NCBI GenBank assembly: GCA_031216915.1
Contig: CM062289.1
Span: 23,083,533 to 23,147,532, forward strand
DNA: 64,000 nt
Source of the DNA: Pictodentalium vernedei
Lineage: Eukaryota > Mollusca > Scaphopoda > Dentaliida > Dentaliidae
Reading direction: 5' to 3'
The notes beneath the pieces are model-generated. The model was given only the letters and a program-made list of their open reading frames with translations, was not told the origin of the DNA and ran no database searches. The position numbers and the translations under genes are program-made. This document shows, one piece after another, positions 41,602 to 52,635 of this stretch (within the stretch, counting starts at the first letter, position 1; every line of letters starts with the position of its first letter).

Positions 41602-41939
41602 AGATCGCCAAAGTTAAGCAAAGTCAAGCCTGGTTAGTCCTCGGATGGGTGACCGTCTAAGCGATTGATTCGGACTCCTGCGTTGTGTCCTTGTGTGCAC
41701 GACGACGCTGTGTACTAAGGCGTACTTCACGTCAATGGTGCGCATGTCTTCAATCAATCTAACCCTGCCCGTGCTGCAGTGCGGAGTTACGATGTTGGGG
41801 AGCTGGCAGCTGCTTGTCGATGCACGGTGGTTCTCTCCGGGTACTCCGGCTTCCTCCACCCGTAAAACTGTCAACGACACGATATGACATTGGCTGTTAA
41901 AATGTTGTTAAACCCTAATAAATAGATAAATAAATAAAT
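41602..41939 (+). mobile_element. SINE with a 5S rRNA-derived head
   Basis: 41,602-41,662 reads AAGTTAAGCAAAGTCAAGCC then TGGTTAGTCCTCGGATGGGT and GACCG. This matches the internal control region of 5S rRNA (AAGCTAAGC...GCCTGGTTAGTACTTGGATGGGAGACCG). From GCGTTGTGTCC onward the body is the same as in the tRNA-headed SINEs, ending in (AATA)n. It is therefore a 5S-headed variant of the same family. Confidence 0.82.
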
Positions 41940-42895
41940 TTGTATGTCCATCCGTCTTTCTCTCCCAAATTTCCAAATGTTCTTCGTGTATGATGACTGA
42001 AGTTTGCTTTGACCAATTATCATGATAATTTTCATACACAGTGTTGAGAATCATTTCACTGAGCTCTCTATCCATTACACTGGTTTCCAGTCACGATTTT
42101 CGTACACGATGCTGGGAATGATTTTATGGCGCTCTCGTAAATTTTCACGACTTGTCATTCCGAAGTTTAATCATGAAAGAGTGGTAAATCTTCACATGTC
42201 ATGTGATAACTCAAATTTGCTTTGGGCGATTATCGTAGTTCTTAACACACAATGTTATGAATGATTCGAGCTGAAATTATCAAAATGCTCAAAAATGAGG
42301 GATTTGCGGAGCCCTCAATGGCAGTGTCCATATTCTAGTTCATTTTAATACGTCATATGAAAATTATATGGTTGTTTTGCACCCAGGATCACTGAGAGTT
42401 CATTTCTAAAATTTTGCCTATGTAGATATGTTCATGTCCAAGGTCATATAGTGGATTTTTGCCATTCTCTGTCCGCGATCCAACATTAACTTCATGCCTC
42501 CTTGTCTCCTACTTGTCATAGCTCTCTGTTTCATATACCTAAATCGCTAAGGACATTTAATTTTCGAAATAGAATATTTTTTGCAGGTCTATTATCCCAT
42601 GGGATGGACTTGGAGGTGTGAAATGCAATTACTTAATTTTATAGCCTTTTGCACTTTTGATATTTCTTCATTTTATGTTCTGTAACTTTCATAATAAAAA
42701 ATGATGTTGGTGTGACTAGAACAAGAGTATTCACCAGAAATTTTAAAGTGATGCAAATGTGGATCACTAGATGTAATAGCATTGAGTTTATATGTGACTG
42801 TCCTCTTTCAAACCTCACAAAAACATATTATTTATTATGCATTATAATCCATCGCAACACAAGTCACACAAAATTTATTATTTATTATGCATTAT
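41940..42895. other. No gene seen
   Basis: AT-rich sequence with short open frames only. Around 42,000-42,250 a GATTTTCATACACAGTGTTG / TTTTCGTACACGATGCTGGG pair suggests an old duplicated repeat. Confidence 0.5.
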
Positions 42896-43445
42896 TATCC
42901 CCTCAAAACAGAGTTCTGATGGGGATATAGTAATGGGCTTGTCTGTTCGTATGAGTCCGTCCATCCATCTGCCCGTCTGTCCGTAACACACTTGTAAACA
43001 CAAGACATATGAAGTCTTTCAACCTATCCCCACCAAACTCGGCATATGGATTGGTCATGAAGCCTATTGATTTTCAGGTTTAGATGTCAAAGGTCAAGGT
43101 CACTGCTTGAATTCCGCCTGTAACACTTGTAGACACAATACACCCCAAGTCTTTCAGGCTACCCACACCAAACTAAGTATATGGGTCGGTCACGAAAAGG
43201 GTTTGAAGCCTATTGATTTTCAGGGTCAGATGTCAAAAGGTCATGGTCGCAGCTTGAAATCCATCTAACATTTGCAGACAAAATACACCTCAAGTCTTCA
43301 AGGACACAGCTTGAAATCAATCTGTAACAATTGTAGACACAATGCACTTCAAGTCTTTCAACCTATCCCCACCAAACTTGGTGAATTGGTTGATCATGAA
43401 TCCTATTCATTTTCACGGCCAAAGGTCAGTCAAGGGCACTACTTA
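42896..43445. repeat. Degenerate tandem repeat with AGGTCA words (mollusc-type)
   Basis: Three or four units of roughly 120-170 bp contain TGTAACACTTGTAGACACAA, AAGTCTTTCA, CCCCACCAAACT and GTCAAAGGTCAAGGTCACTG. The first unit is preceded by GTCCGTCCATCCATCTGCCC. This repeat type is common in mollusc genomes (from memory). Confidence 0.7.
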
Positions 43446-43551
43446 AAATATGTGGGGTGGCGAGGGGTGCTTCACTTTGAGGTGACCTTGTATCGTATAA
43501 GTTCTATGAGCATACTGTGAGGCTTTACAGTTTAATCTATTAGAGAAAATA

Positions 43552-43745
43552 TTCAACAAAGCATTGGTGACTGCTATTGTTCAATAGGGGTGATGTGGAG
43601 GCCACAATCGTTCTTTTGTAAACAGCCAATCTGGGCGGCGGAAGCTCGGTAAAAGGGGAGGGGCACGAGCCCCTGTGCCCCCTGGCTCCGCGGCCTCTGT
43701 GTTCAATAGGGGTGATGTCGAGGCAACAATCCTTCTTTTCAAGTC
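43552..43745. repeat. Direct repeat TTCAATAGGGGTGATGT flanking a GC-rich patch
   Basis: TTCAATAGGGGTGATGT(G/C)GAGGC and AACAATC(G/C)TTCTTTT occur at about 43,580 and 43,702. Between them is a G+C-rich stretch (GGCACGAGCCCCTGTGCCCC). Confidence 0.7.
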
Positions 43746-44262
43746 GGACATTGATATACAGCCAATCCTTTCTTGAGACCGCTATAACAATTAACAATAT
43801 TTTTTTTGCTTCAGGTGAAAAAGAAACAACTAACTAGAGGACAGATCTAAACACATCCACTGTTGTGATCTATAAAAAGATCGATAGATGGAGAACGATA
43901 AAGGCATCGCGGCTTATCTCAGGTGTGTTAAGTTTGAAAAGTATGTAACTATATATATTTTTGAATATCTTACCTCCTACAAGTATCTGGGAATTTCATT
44001 GATTCAAAGACGTCACATGCAGACTGCATATAAAACCATATACTGCCTGTCAACATCAATATACGCTGACAGCTATGGGTAATCTCCCCTTTGTTCATTG
44101 ATTATTCAAAATGGCGGCAGCCGATAAACGCTTCAAGTTGAAAGATTGAGGGTTGGAAGCCCATATTTGGTCTGAAGTGTAGGTTAGGCAACTTAAAAGG
44201 CTTCATATTCTGTGGATGTGTGTCATGTTACCTTCGAAATGAAACTGTTTGGTATGTAGGAA

Positions 44263-44322
44263 TTTGCCTTGTTACAATTTATGGGAGAGTAGGCACTCTC
44301 CCATAAATTGTAACAAGGCAAA
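44263..44322. repeat. Perfect 28-bp hairpin
   Basis: The arms 44,263-44,290 and 44,295-44,322 (TTTGCCTTGTTACAATTTAT and GGGAGAGT) enclose a 4-base loop. Confidence 0.92.
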
Positions 44323-44430
44323 GACACGTGAACACATTGTGTGAATTCTCTCATTTAATTTTGATGGCTGTTGTTATTAGTTCTGTGCATCGATGCAGCA
44401 GTCGGTAAGATATATTCTATATTCGTTACA

Positions 44431-44599
44431 CAGTTTGTTGGTGGCCTAATATGGTATATATGGAGTCAGTTAATTCCATATTGGACTCGAGCTTCGCTCG
44501 AGTCCAATATGGAATTAACTGACACCATATATACTTCGCTCGAGTCCAATATGGAATTAACTGACACCATATATACCATAGTAGGCCACCAACAAACTG
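44431..44599. repeat. Long palindrome with a duplicated right arm
   Basis: The left arm 44,431-44,491 (CAGTTTGTTGGTGGCC...GGACTCGAG) pairs with the right side. The right arm carries two copies of CTCGAGTCCAATATGGAATT (from about 44,498 and 44,540) before closing with GGCCACCAACAAACTG. Confidence 0.88.
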
Positions 44600-44739
44600 T
44601 ATAACTAATAATATATATGTTCCCCGCCCACAACTGACTGATGTAAGAATGAATGAGAAGGATATTTCAGAATATGATTGGATTATATTTGGCAGCATGG
44701 ATATATACCCAAAGTAAATAGTTTTCATTTGTTTTCTTT

Positions 44740-45277
44740 TTCAACCATCCACATCCAGTGAGCATGGTTCCATTCATCAAAATATATCGAGTATTTCGGA
44801 ATCTGGACCTTCCAAGTATCAGACAGTTATACCCCAGATAGAGTACCATTGGTAAGTTATTAGTTTATGTAAATGCATATGTTCAAGTTCGTGTCTCCTG
44901 TCAACTGCTCCCATTTAATTGTGTTATAATTTAGTGCTTAAAGTTCATTTCTCTAAATTTCTTTTTTGAGCCATCCACAGCCAATGGGCATTTTCCTCCA
45001 TTTCCTTCGGAACCTGGATCTTTTCAGTCATCCACATTCAGTGCGAGCATTAGTTCCATGTCCTTTGGAACCTGTATCTTCCCAGCCAACCGCTTCCAGT
45101 TGCAGCATTTCTCGGTCATCCACGTCCTTCAAAATGCTTCCGAGCTTGACCTTCTCAAGTATAATATAATAATATGATACCTTCCAGTCTCTTTTTGATG
45201 TTCTCATTGGTTTCCCGCTAACATTTAGATAACCATTAAGAATATATGTATACATCGTCCGCACAGTTTAATAGTTC
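44740..45277. repeat. Degenerate CATCCACA(T/G)(C/T)CAGTG repeats
   Basis: CCATCCACATCCAGTGAGCA, CCATCCACAGCCAATGGGCA and TCATCCACATTCAGTGCGAG recur, each followed by a CC(T/G)TCGGAA(T/C)CTGGA-like segment. These are old tandem units of 50-200 bp spacing. No gene. Confidence 0.55.
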
Positions 45278-45281
45278 TTAA

Positions 45282-45457
45282 CCCTTTACCCAACACGAAA
45301 AGCAGACGACACTTGCAAACAAAATTCTTGAATAACTGAATATGTTCAGTTTTTGTCTCAAAAACATAGCTTATGATGCCTCATTGGAACGAGCTCGATG
45401 AGCTCGTTCCAATGAGGGGTCATAAGCTATGTTTTTAAGACAAAAAATAATGAAAAA
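45282..45457. mobile_element. TTAA-type MITE cut off at the A/B duplication junction
   Basis: TTAA (45,278-45,281) is followed by CCCTTTACCCAACACG and the central palindrome (arms 45,351-45,396 and 45,400-45,445, GGAACGAGCTC centre). After AATGAAAAA the sequence switches to GACGGTCAGC, the start of unit B, so the second half is missing. Confidence 0.8.
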
Positions 45458-45796
45458 GACGGTCAGCGGGAGGGCTCTTGAGTCAATGAAAATAGTGGGT
45501 CGACGTTACCGAAATTGGGTCGAAATTACTTTGGGTCGGAATTACTTTTTTGGGTAGAAATTACCGATTTGGGTCGATGTTACTTTGGATCGAAATTACA
45601 GTGGGTCGAAGTTTCTGACATTCTTTTCGGTAACTTCGACCCACTATTTTCCACGACTGATTTTCCCAGTATCCTTAGTTTCTGTCTATTTATCTAGTTT
45701 GGATTACTTCGAGATTCTCTGTGTTTACCTATGTTATGACTTCCCAGATGTATATTTGTAATAGTACACAATGCGTAGCAATATGTAGACATCACA

Positions 45797-45908
45797 CTCA
45801 GTGGTTCTCTCCGGGTACTCCGGCTTCCTCCACCCGTAAAACTGTCACGGACATGATTAGCCATTGTGCATAAATATGTGACCTTAAACATCAATAAATA
45901 AATAAAAA
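45797..45908 (+). mobile_element. Truncated SINE, unit B copy of 13,923-14,036
   Basis: Same insertion and same flanking ATATGTAGACATCAC words; the tail here is (AATA)n then A7. Confidence 0.85.
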
Positions 45909-46126
45909 AATATGTAGACATCACAGCCAGTACATAGGCATACACTGGATGTGCTGATATGTGCTCGCGTGCCAGTGCACTATATGCACACAACACACGC
46001 AGCCCAAGGACATATACGAATAATGGAGGATACCTTTTGGAGTATACCTATTGGAGGATACCTATTGAAGGATACCCTTTGGTGGGAATCGTTTAGATGA
46101 TAGTTATGGTTCCTAGTACAGGTCCT

Positions 46127-47075
46127 GGCTTCCAGACCATTCCATAGCCTTTATAGGCCTAGACCACTACCGCTAACTTAAACATAGTCACCACCATCTG
46201 TCCTGCTCTAGGGCTTTCTACCATTACGGCTTCTAGACCGCCCCATAGCCTTTATAGGCATAGACCACTGCCGCTAACTTACACATAATCACCACCATCT
46301 GTCCTGTTCTATGGCTTTCTATCATTACGGCTTCTAGACCACCCCATAGCCTTTATAGGCCCAGACCACTGCCGCTAACTTACACATAGTCACCACCATC
46401 TGTCCTGTTCTAGGGCTTTCTATCATTACGGCTTCTAGACCGCCCCATAGCCGTTATAGGCATAGACCACTGCCGCTAACTTACACATAGTCACCACCAT
46501 CTGTCCTGTTCTATGGCTTTCTATCATTACGGGTTCTAGACCATCCCGTGGCCTTATAGGCTTAGACCACTGCCGCTAGCATACACATAGTCACCACCAT
46601 CTGTCCTGTTCTAGGACTTTCTCTCATTACGGCTTCTAGACCACTCCATAACCTTTATAGGTCAAGACCACTGCCGCTAACTTACACATAGTCACAACCA
46701 TCTGTCCTGTTCTAGGACTTTCCCTCCTTACGGCTTCTAGACCACTCCGTAACCTTTATAGGTCTAGACCACTGCCACTAACGTACACATAGTCACAACC
46801 ATCTGTCCTGTTCTAGGGCTTTCTATCATTACTTACACATAGTCACCACCATGTGTCCTGTTTTAGGGCTTTCTATCATTACGGCTTCTAGAACACCCCA
46901 TAGCCTTTATAGGCCTAGACCACTGCCGCTAACTTACACATAGTCACCACGATCTGTCCTGTTCTAGGGCTTTCTATCATTATGGCTTCTAGACCACCCC
47001 ATAGCCTTTATAGGCCTAGACCACTGGCGCTAACTTACACATAGTCACCACCATCTGTCCTGTTCTAGGGCTTTC
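46127..47075. repeat. 101-bp minisatellite, about 9.4 copies (unit B)
   Basis: The same unit as 14,258-16,054, with more sequence differences between units and one deleted unit near 46,820-46,840. Confidence 0.93.
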
Positions 47076-48755
47076 ATTACTGCTGACTTGTACTACTTCG
47101 TACTTCCTAGCTATATCTCACCATGTTCCAATTTCCGCCCTCGGTCGGGTCTGGGACAGGCTCAATCAAATCCCCCCATTCGTCAAAATCTGCCTCATTC
47201 TATAGAGTTGCTTGACCCAGTATATGCTAGGCTACCTTACATATAAGAAACAGCTCTGTTGATCGCACTGAAATGTGCCTGTGTGATAGTGCACAATGTG
47301 CACACATCACATGCGGCACATGGGCATCCATTGGATGTGCTGATTTGTGCTTATGTGAAAACGCACAATTTGCGCACAACGCGTGCAGTACGTGGGCACA
47401 TACGACAAAAAGGGATTCTATAACCACAGATAAATCCTAAAAAGGGACAAGCACATTTCATAAAATATCCGTTCCACGTTCGTGGAGAACGTGGAACTGA
47501 TATTTGATGGAATGTGCTTGTGTGGTAGTGCACAATGTGTCACAATTTGCACATACACGATGCAACGCATGCACATTTAACATGAGTCGATATGCATGTA
47601 TGTGAAAACTGACAATGTGCACTCAGTACAGAATGACGAAAAGGTTAATGAAACTCATTGCAGAAAATAAACGAGAATGCGAGTTTTTAAGAGTAAATTT
47701 CATCATTTCCCCGCGCCCCCTATATCCAGAGGGTAATACCCCTCCTCGGGCTCTCTCAAACAACGCATATCGTCGACATTACTGCAGAGACAAGCCCCCG
47801 TCCCCCACTTCTAAATTTCGAAAAACACAACTGCCACAAAGACAAGGGTATAAGAGTATTCTCCAATTGTAAATTTAAAACAGAAATTGATTCTCACAGC
47901 AGGAGGCTACGAGAATCAAAATTATCGTGAATAGGGACTAATGTTAAGGCCTGAATTTTAGTGATAGAGTTGAAAATATATGAATAAAATCAAGTGTCTA
48001 GGTCAAATATCTTCCCCCTAAGGTGATATGTACCCATCATACCCACACCAAACGTGGGTGACTGTCCCCCCTCCAAAGCACACAGAACCTTGCGATGGTT
48101 CCGGGACGTTTGTTTCCAAACCCGTTAATCCCGGAAGGTTTTGTTCAAAGTCGAAATTTGTTCCAGGACTATTCGTTCGACAGGTTTTGTCCCACAAAAA
48201 TCGAAGATGCTTTGAGTAAACCACTACTGCATGAAAAAATGTGTTATTTTGAAACCTGATCATTATAGACACCTCTATAAGGCCTGTTATATACGTCGCC
48301 CTACCGTCGCGTCAAGTTTAATTGAATTAGATTCGTCCGAAATCCGTCAAATCTTCATTTGATATATACGGACGCTCTACCGCCGAGTCGAATTCAGTTG
48401 ACGCACGATCTCAACTCACAGTATTTGAGTTTACACACTAATCTTATGCGATATCTATACATATATTTTAACTGTGTACACGTATAAGAATACATTATAC
48501 TATAGCTTAATTTTATTTATAGGGGCCTACTGATGCTCTATCGTCGCTCTGAATTCATTTGGAGATTGTCTTTCATATGATAAGGTTTATATAGTTTCAC
48601 ATATACAGGCATGTTTGTTTGCAGTGTATAGTGCTTTAATGTGGGTAACATGACGCATAATGTTTTGAAAGAAAACTACCGAGTAATGTCTGTATAGCTT
48701 AGTTGACTGACTCCCTACCCCCATCCCAAACTAAGGAAGAAAAATATAAAAATAA
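47076..48755. other. Unit B counterpart of 16,055-17,640, no gene
   Basis: Nearly the same sequence, with an extra segment of about 60 bp near 47,880-47,945 (AACAGAAATTGATTCTCACA). It contains the GTTCCACGTTCG hairpin near 47,470. Confidence 0.6.
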
Positions 48756-48759
48756 AAAT

Positions 48760-50383
48760 ATACACAGAAAAAGAGTTACCTTCGCATATAGAATATATAC
48801 AGACTAGAGTTACCTTCCAATATAGAATACACACAGAGATAGAGTTACCTTCGCAAATAGAACACACACAGAGATGGAGTTACCTAAGCATATAGAACAT
48901 ACACATATACACAGAGATAGGGCTACCTTCGCATATAGAGCATACACATATTCGCAGAGATAGGGTTACCTTCGCAAACAGAATAAACACATATATGTAG
49001 AGATAGGGTTACCTTCGCATACAGAATATACACATATACACAGAGATAGGGTTACCTTCCCATATAGAATATACACAGAGATAATTACCTTCACATATAG
49101 AATATACACAGAGATAGAGTTACCTTTGCATATAGAATATAGACGGAGATATTTACCTTTGCATATAGAATATACACAGAGATAGAGTTGCCTTTGCAAA
49201 TAGAATATACACAGAGATAGAGTTGCCTTTGCATATAGAATATACACAGAGATAGAGTTACCTTTGCATATAGAATATAGACGGATATACTTACCTGTGC
49301 ATATAGAATATACACAGAGATAGGGTTACCCTTGCATATGGAATATACACAGAGATAGAGTTACCCTTGCATATGGAATATACACAGAGATAGAGTTACC
49401 TTCACATATAGAATAAACACAGAGATAGAATTACCTTCGCATGTAGAATAAACACAGAGATAGAGTTACCTTTGCATATAGAATATAGACGGAGATATTT
49501 ACCTTTGCATATAGAATATACACAGAGATAGAGTTGCCTTTCCATATAGAATATACACAGAGATAGAGTTGCCTTTGCATATAGAATATACACAGAGATA
49601 GAGTTACCTTCACATATAGAATATACACAGAGATAGAGTTCTCTTTGCATATAGAATATAGACGGAGATATTTACCTTTGCATATAGAATATACTCAGAG
49701 ATAGAGTTACCCTTGCATATGGAATATACACAGAGATAGAGTTACCCTTGCATATAGAATATACACAGAGATAGGGTTACCTTCGCATATAGAATATACA
49801 CATATACGCAGACATAGGGTTACCTTCGTAAATAGAATAAACACATATATGTAGAGATAGGGTTACCTTCGCATACAGAATATACACATATACACACAGA
49901 TAGGGTTACCTTCCCATATAGAATATACACAGAGATAGAGTTGCCTTCACATATAGAATATACACAGAGATAGAGTTACCTTCCCAAATAGAATATACAC
50001 AGAGATAGAATTACCTTCGCATATAGAATATGCACAGAGATAGGGTTACCTTCCCATATAGAATATACACGGAGATAGAGTTACCTTCGCATATAGAATA
50101 TACAGAGAGATAGAGTTACCTTCCCAAATAGAATATACACAGAGACAGAGTTACCTTCGCATATAGAATGTACACAAAGATAGGGTTTCTTTCGCATATA
50201 GAATATACACAGAGACAGAGTAACATTCGCATATAGAGTATACACAGAGATAGAGTTGCCTTCGCATACAGAGTATACACAGAGATAGAGTTACCCTTGC
50301 ATATAGAATATACACGGAGATATTTACCTGCGGATATAGAATAGCCGCAGAGATAGTTACCTTCACAAAGAGAATATACTTAA
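48760..50383. repeat. 33-bp satellite (unit B), shorter
   Basis: The same units as 17,675-20,345 but about 1.6 kb. It resumes for about 70 bp at 51,040-51,110 after an insertion. The long-unit block present in A is largely missing. Confidence 0.92.
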
Positions 50384-51036
50384 TAAATATAGCATGACTT
50401 TTCGTTGACTATGCCAAAATAGTGGTCCTCGAGGAGAGGATAGTCCCGACGCGTAGCGGAGGGACTATTCTCTCCTCGAGGACCACTATTTTTGGCATAG
50501 TCAACGAAAAGTCATGCTATATTTATTATATTAGATGTGTGTGTGTGTGGGGGGGGGGGGGGGGGGGGGGGGTTCTACATCGGTCATATACGCAAGATAA
50601 TATTCTTATTCACAGCCAAAGAGAAAAGAAAATGGTTCAGGGTTTAAACAGGTAAACTAAGTTAATTCTGTCACTCATAGTTCTGGGATAGAGAGGTAGA
50701 GAACCAAAACCCCAAGAAACACAATACCATTATTCCATTAACCCCTCTCCGCCCCCAACACTACTACAAACATCACTTTCGATATACATATTTTTATTTC
50801 TCCAAACTAAATGTAATAATGTATATGGGGCGAGGTGTCTTGTAAAGTATTTACGTTTCAATGGAATTTTCTAAGCGAATTCGAATGTTACTATTTATAA
50901 CCGTGCACTATTACCGTGCACTATTCTTTTTTCAAAAATGATAGTAGGTCTGTGCGATTTCGCTGACGAACTATCGGAAAATAGGGTGTTTTTGTTCAAC
51001 CAATCAGAACGCGGGAAAGTCACGTGACATCTAATA
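50384..51036. mobile_element. Insertion in the 33-bp satellite, with 67-bp-arm palindrome
   Basis: Unit A has uninterrupted satellite here. The insert begins with a palindrome (arms about 50,381-50,447 and 50,461-50,528, containing AGCATGACTTTTCGTTGACT and GTGGTCCTCGAGGAGAG). Then comes (GT)n plus G24 (50,549-50,572), then non-coding sequence ending near CACGTGACATCTAATATAC. The element class is unknown. Confidence 0.65.
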
Positions 51037-51254
51037 TACAAAGATAGAGTAACATTCGCATATTGAATATACACAGAGAAAGAGTAATCTTTGCATATAG
51101 AATGATAATTAGCTTCGATATCTAAGAGTGTATTTGCCTCTCGAGTCCTTGTATTTTTCAAACAATTTGTGAAAAGTGAATCAACGACATGCACAGTGAG
51201 AAGTGCTTCAGAATTAGTATATCTCAATGAATAAGCCACCTTTGCTGGACCTCG

Positions 51255-51600
51255 GTCAAGTGACCCATTACATCATGTTGGGTTGCCATGATAGCCCGCG
51301 TGAGCGGCCAGTTTGTGGCGTCGCTACCACAGTGAAACGCAGTGTCAATGCGCAAACGGAGCGCATGTTATAGCTGACACGTGTTTCCGTCGTGCGTTTT
51401 GTATAGTGAAGGCCGCCATCTTAGTTTCTATTGTGGCACGTGGTTGCTATGAGTCCCCAAACTCTGTAATAGGAAGTGAGTGTGTTCGGAGGTTACATCA
51501 AATTGACTGTGAGTTTATCTAATTACCACAAATAGCCCGGTTAATCCTTGGATGGGTGATCATCCAGCAACTGATTCGAGTGCTTCCCGCAGTAGTAGCT
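51255..51600. promoter_or_regulatory. Promoter-like block, unit B copy of 20,490-20,840
   Basis: The same words: GGTTGCCATGATAGCCCGCG, GGCCGCCATCTTAG, GGCACGTGGTTGCT, then the 5S-like GGTTAATCCTTGGATGGGTG near 51,539. Here a CCGTCGTGCGTTTTGTATAG segment is also kept, which A has lost. Confidence 0.45.
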
Positions 51601-51851
51601 GTGTGTCATCAGTGAAGTTTGAGTGTGTGATTCTGCGACGTTATATCACGTGCAAGCTGTGAACTGTGGGAATGTTCAAATGTACTACAATCCCCACCAT
51701 ACCTAAGTGTAAAATAGGGACATATTGAGGTGCTTGCTTGTGTGCCCGTCTGAAGAGCACCGGCAGTATGCTCCGTTGAGTTGTGGACACCTGTGAGACG
51801 GGGTAATAATGTAAGTCAGAGAGCACTGCGGTGGATTCTAGACGTTAACAT

Positions 51852-51898
51852 TGTATTATTATTATTATTATTATTATTATTACTACTATTATTATATA
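51852..51898. repeat. (ATT)n microsatellite, interrupted
   Basis: Counterpart of 21,119-21,172. Confidence 0.9.
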
Positions 51899-52119
51899 TT
51901 AATGTTTTTTTTCTAGCATGGTACTCAACCAGGTGCTCTACGCGCCGTACCCGGATGCATTATTCGTAATCACCCACGTGTGTGTATGTGTGTGCGCATG
52001 TATACAGTACGGCCGGCCGGGAACTGGTCACTTTCCACGGGTGGGCAATATTTCCACGGGCGCAATAATTTTAGATTCCAAACACTAAAGTAGTATGTCG
52101 CGTACCTTTGGGGTCTAGT

Positions 52120-52450
52120 TTGGATGGCCTCGGTGGATGACCTCGGAAGTGACGTCATGTCACGTGACCTAGTGGCGCCATGTTGTGTTGTCATGGTAAC
52201 CCGCGTGAGCGGCCATGTTGTGACGTCATCCCTATAGTGATACTGCATGTGCAGCGCGTGTTGTTAGGGTGATACATGTTTCCGTCGTCCATTTTGTATA
52301 CTGGAGGCCGCCATCTTGGTTTCTATGGTAGCACGTGATTGCTATGTTACCCAATTTTTCTGCAATGGGACGGGGTATGTTCGGAGGGTATGTTCAATTG
52401 AATAGGAGTATTTTCTGGAACGACTTCCCTGGATAATTACCACAAACAAC
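52120..52450. promoter_or_regulatory. Third, diverged promoter-like block (B only)
   Basis: It contains AGTGACGTCATGTCACGTGA (CRE and E-box), GGTAACCCGCGTGAGCGGCC, TGTGACGTCATCCC, GAGGCCGCCATCTTGGTTTC and AGCACGTGATTGCT in the same order as the other two blocks, and ends CTGGATAATTACCACAAACA. It keeps cleaner CRE and YY1 words than its relatives. Confidence 0.45.
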
Positions 52451-52635
52451 CCTACAAGTTTTACTATTTCGAATTCTTTCAGAATTCTCTGCTTCTGTCT
52501 ATATATGTAATAGTTTTCGTCTATCTGACCATATTCCTTTGTTTTGGAGTATACTCCAGTAGCGTAGAAGAGTCTATCAGTTGGAACAGCTTTGCTTATT
52601 GTTACTATATTTGGCTATATCTGGTCTATTCTTGT

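Larger units (their letters stand above)
13589..45457. repeat. Large direct duplication, unit A (about 31.9 kb)
   Basis: From 13,589 (GACGGTCAGCGGGAGGGCTC) the sequence matches 45,458 onward in the same orientation and order: motif array, truncated SINE, 101-bp minisatellite, 33-bp satellite, promoter-like block, MITE, (GT)n, 102-bp satellite, SINE pair. Point differences are a few per hundred bases by eye. Unit B begins immediately where this unit ends, so they are head-to-tail. Unit A alone has the two PLEs. Confidence 0.85.

Noticed and set aside
41602..41662. Functional 5S rRNA gene
   Set aside because: Only the internal control region is kept; the 5' third and the terminal stem of 5S rRNA are missing and SINE body follows.
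43888..44082. Short ORF containing TSYKYLGIS, similar to a LINE RT box
   Set aside because: Only about ten residues look familiar and nothing upstream or downstream supports a LINE.
44113..44149. AAAATGGCGGCAGCC followed by a 12-codon frame, like a gene start
   Set aside because: It hits a stop after KLKD with no splice donor before it; the ATGGCGGC word is a common YY1-type motif.
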